Shown here: positions 63,269 through 64,000 of the stretch, piece by piece
Numbering within the stretch: position 1 is the stretch's first letter
Layout of the letters: every line of letters begins with the position of its first letter
Assembly: GCA_963806395.1 (NCBI GenBank)
Contig: CAWDYI010000015.1
Span: 1 to 64,000, forward strand
Reading direction: 5' to 3'
From: DASSUW01 sp963806395
GTDB taxonomy: Bacteria; Actinomycetota; Thermoleophilia; Solirubrobacterales; Solirubrobacteraceae
DNA length: 64,000 nt
Program-made: the position numbers and the translations under genes
Notes under the pieces: model-generated
Database searches by the model: none
The model's input: the letters and a program-made list of their open reading frames with translations, nothing else
Told to the model about the DNA's origin: nothing

Positions 63269-63937
63269 TCACGACGTGGCCGCCGAGTCTGACGCACGCA
63301 GGGAGAGAGCGACCTCGTCGACCAGCCGGTCCGGCCGGTCGCAGTGCAGCTCGTCGACCTCCACGGAGGATTGCCGGAGGCGCGCCGCGTACTCGTGGCC
63401 GCCGCGATGCGAACCCTCGCCGAGCGTGACGACGGTGGCGGGCGCCACGTCGTCCGCCGCTGCGGCGAGCTCCGGCAGGCCGGCGCCTGCGAAGTCGGGC
63501 TGGACGAGTAGCTGCCGGGCGATCGGCGGCCACCGCCGGTCGCGCGCTTGCAGCGCGGCGGCGGCGGCGAGGGCGGCGCCGGTGCCGGTGCCGCCGACGA
63601 CGAGCCGGCGCGGATCGGCCTCGAGCTCGCGCGCGTGATCCGCCGCCCACTCGAGCGCCGCCATCGCGTTGTCCAGGCACGCGCCGTGGGCGATGTCCCG
63701 GATCAGCGCGCACGACACCGCGACCACCACGACCCCCGCGCGCGAAGCGAGGTCGCGCAACCACGCCGCCTCGCGATCGGCCACGTCGGCGCCGGTGTCG
63801 ACGAAGAACATCAGCAGGCCAGGCGTCGCGCCCGGCGACGGCGAGTGCGGCCACCAGACGCGAGTCTGCAGCGCCCCGCCGCTGCTCCGGAGGCGCAGCT
63901 CGGCGACGCGTTGCGCGGACATCGGCAAAGCGGTCAT
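63269..63937 (-). CDS. Alpha/beta-hydrolase-fold protein lacking the catalytic serine
   Basis: 222 residues from the ATG at 63937; an upstream in-frame start at 64000 is possible but runs off a natural start context. The layout matches the HSL/acetyl-hydrolase (fold-3) family, RLVVGGTGTGAALAAAAALQ standing where VGGDSAGGNLA would be. Ser is replaced by Gly, and the HGGG oxyanion motif is FFVDTGAD. It may be a non-catalytic binding protein. Coupled with the MBL gene downstream. Confidence 0.7.
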   Translation of the reverse strand: MTALPMSAQRVAELRLRSSGGALQTRVWWPHSPSPGATPGLLMFFVDTGADVADREAAWLRDLASRAGVVVVAVSCALIRDIAHGACLDNAMAALEWAADHARELEADPRRLVVGGTGTGAALAAAAALQARDRRWPPIARQLLVQPDFAGAGLPELAAAADDVAPATVVTLGEGSHRGGHEYAARLRQSSVEVDELHCDRPDRLVDEVALSLRASDSAATS

Positions 63938-64000
63938 ACCGACAGCCTGAGTCGCGCGGGCGGAGAAGGGAAAGGCCCATTTCGCAAGACACTTGTGCAC

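Overview
The window is very GC-rich, densely packed DNA from a soil-type actinobacterium. The gene content (RecBCD instead of AdnAB, a fused ~1,800-residue acyl-CoA carboxylase, WS/DGAT acyltransferase, PucR- and RsbA-type regulators, many VOC, LLM and alpha/beta-hydrolase proteins) fits the Thermoleophilia (Solirubrobacter/Conexibacter-like lineages). That placement is an inference from gene content; there is no rRNA here to confirm it.

Layout. 1-11.3 kb: small enzymes and regulators (VOC, DUF488, LLM oxidoreductase, DsbA-like protein, RNase H, DMT transporter, PucR regulator, cupin-SRPBCC fusion, YdeI, AraC, RsbA-like kinase, PAS-GGDEF diguanylate cyclase, TetR). 11.3-22 kb: hydrolases, a peroxiredoxin-like protein, a large histidine kinase, HD and M48 proteins, and a MocR regulator divergent from an AhpD-like protein; a ~218-bp inverted-repeat element lies at 12.2-12.4 kb. 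22-32.6 kb, minus strand: a collinear block running desaturase > 59-aa membrane protein (previously missed) > recC > recB > recD > HhH-GPD protein. 32.7-38.1 kb: a single-chain biotin carboxylase/BCCP/carboxyltransferase broken by one extra base near 37,296. 38.2-46.3 kb: hydrolase plus WS/DGAT, MarR-GNAT fusion, drug-type ABC exporter, and a GH13 enzyme coupled to an LLM oxidoreductase.

48,577-59,734 is an integrated mobilizable element bounded by identical 46-bp direct repeats that are the 3' half of a tRNA gene. It carries a tyrosine integrase, a helix-turn-helix protein, a MobF relaxase-helicase and a sulfur/persulfide-handling operon (ArsR regulator, DUF2892, MMPL, rhodanese, ETHE1-like MBL-rhodanese, TauE/SafE) plus a divergent DUF2243 membrane protein. 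No type IV secretion genes are seen, so it is better called mobilizable than conjugative. Between about 48.9 and 55.15 kb the genes are cut by many frameshifts, and every one I could resolve is a +1 insertion. That is what low-coverage long-read consensus error looks like and is not what ordinary decay looks like, so the integrase and relaxase may be intact in the cell.

59.7-64 kb: disturbed flank with a chimeric EamA gene, an orphan protein with an eCIS-cargo-type N-terminal motif, a TcmP-like fragment, a small secreted protein, an MBL hydrolase and a hydrolase-like protein lacking its catalytic serine. No CRISPR array, rRNA or clearly intact tRNA gene was found.
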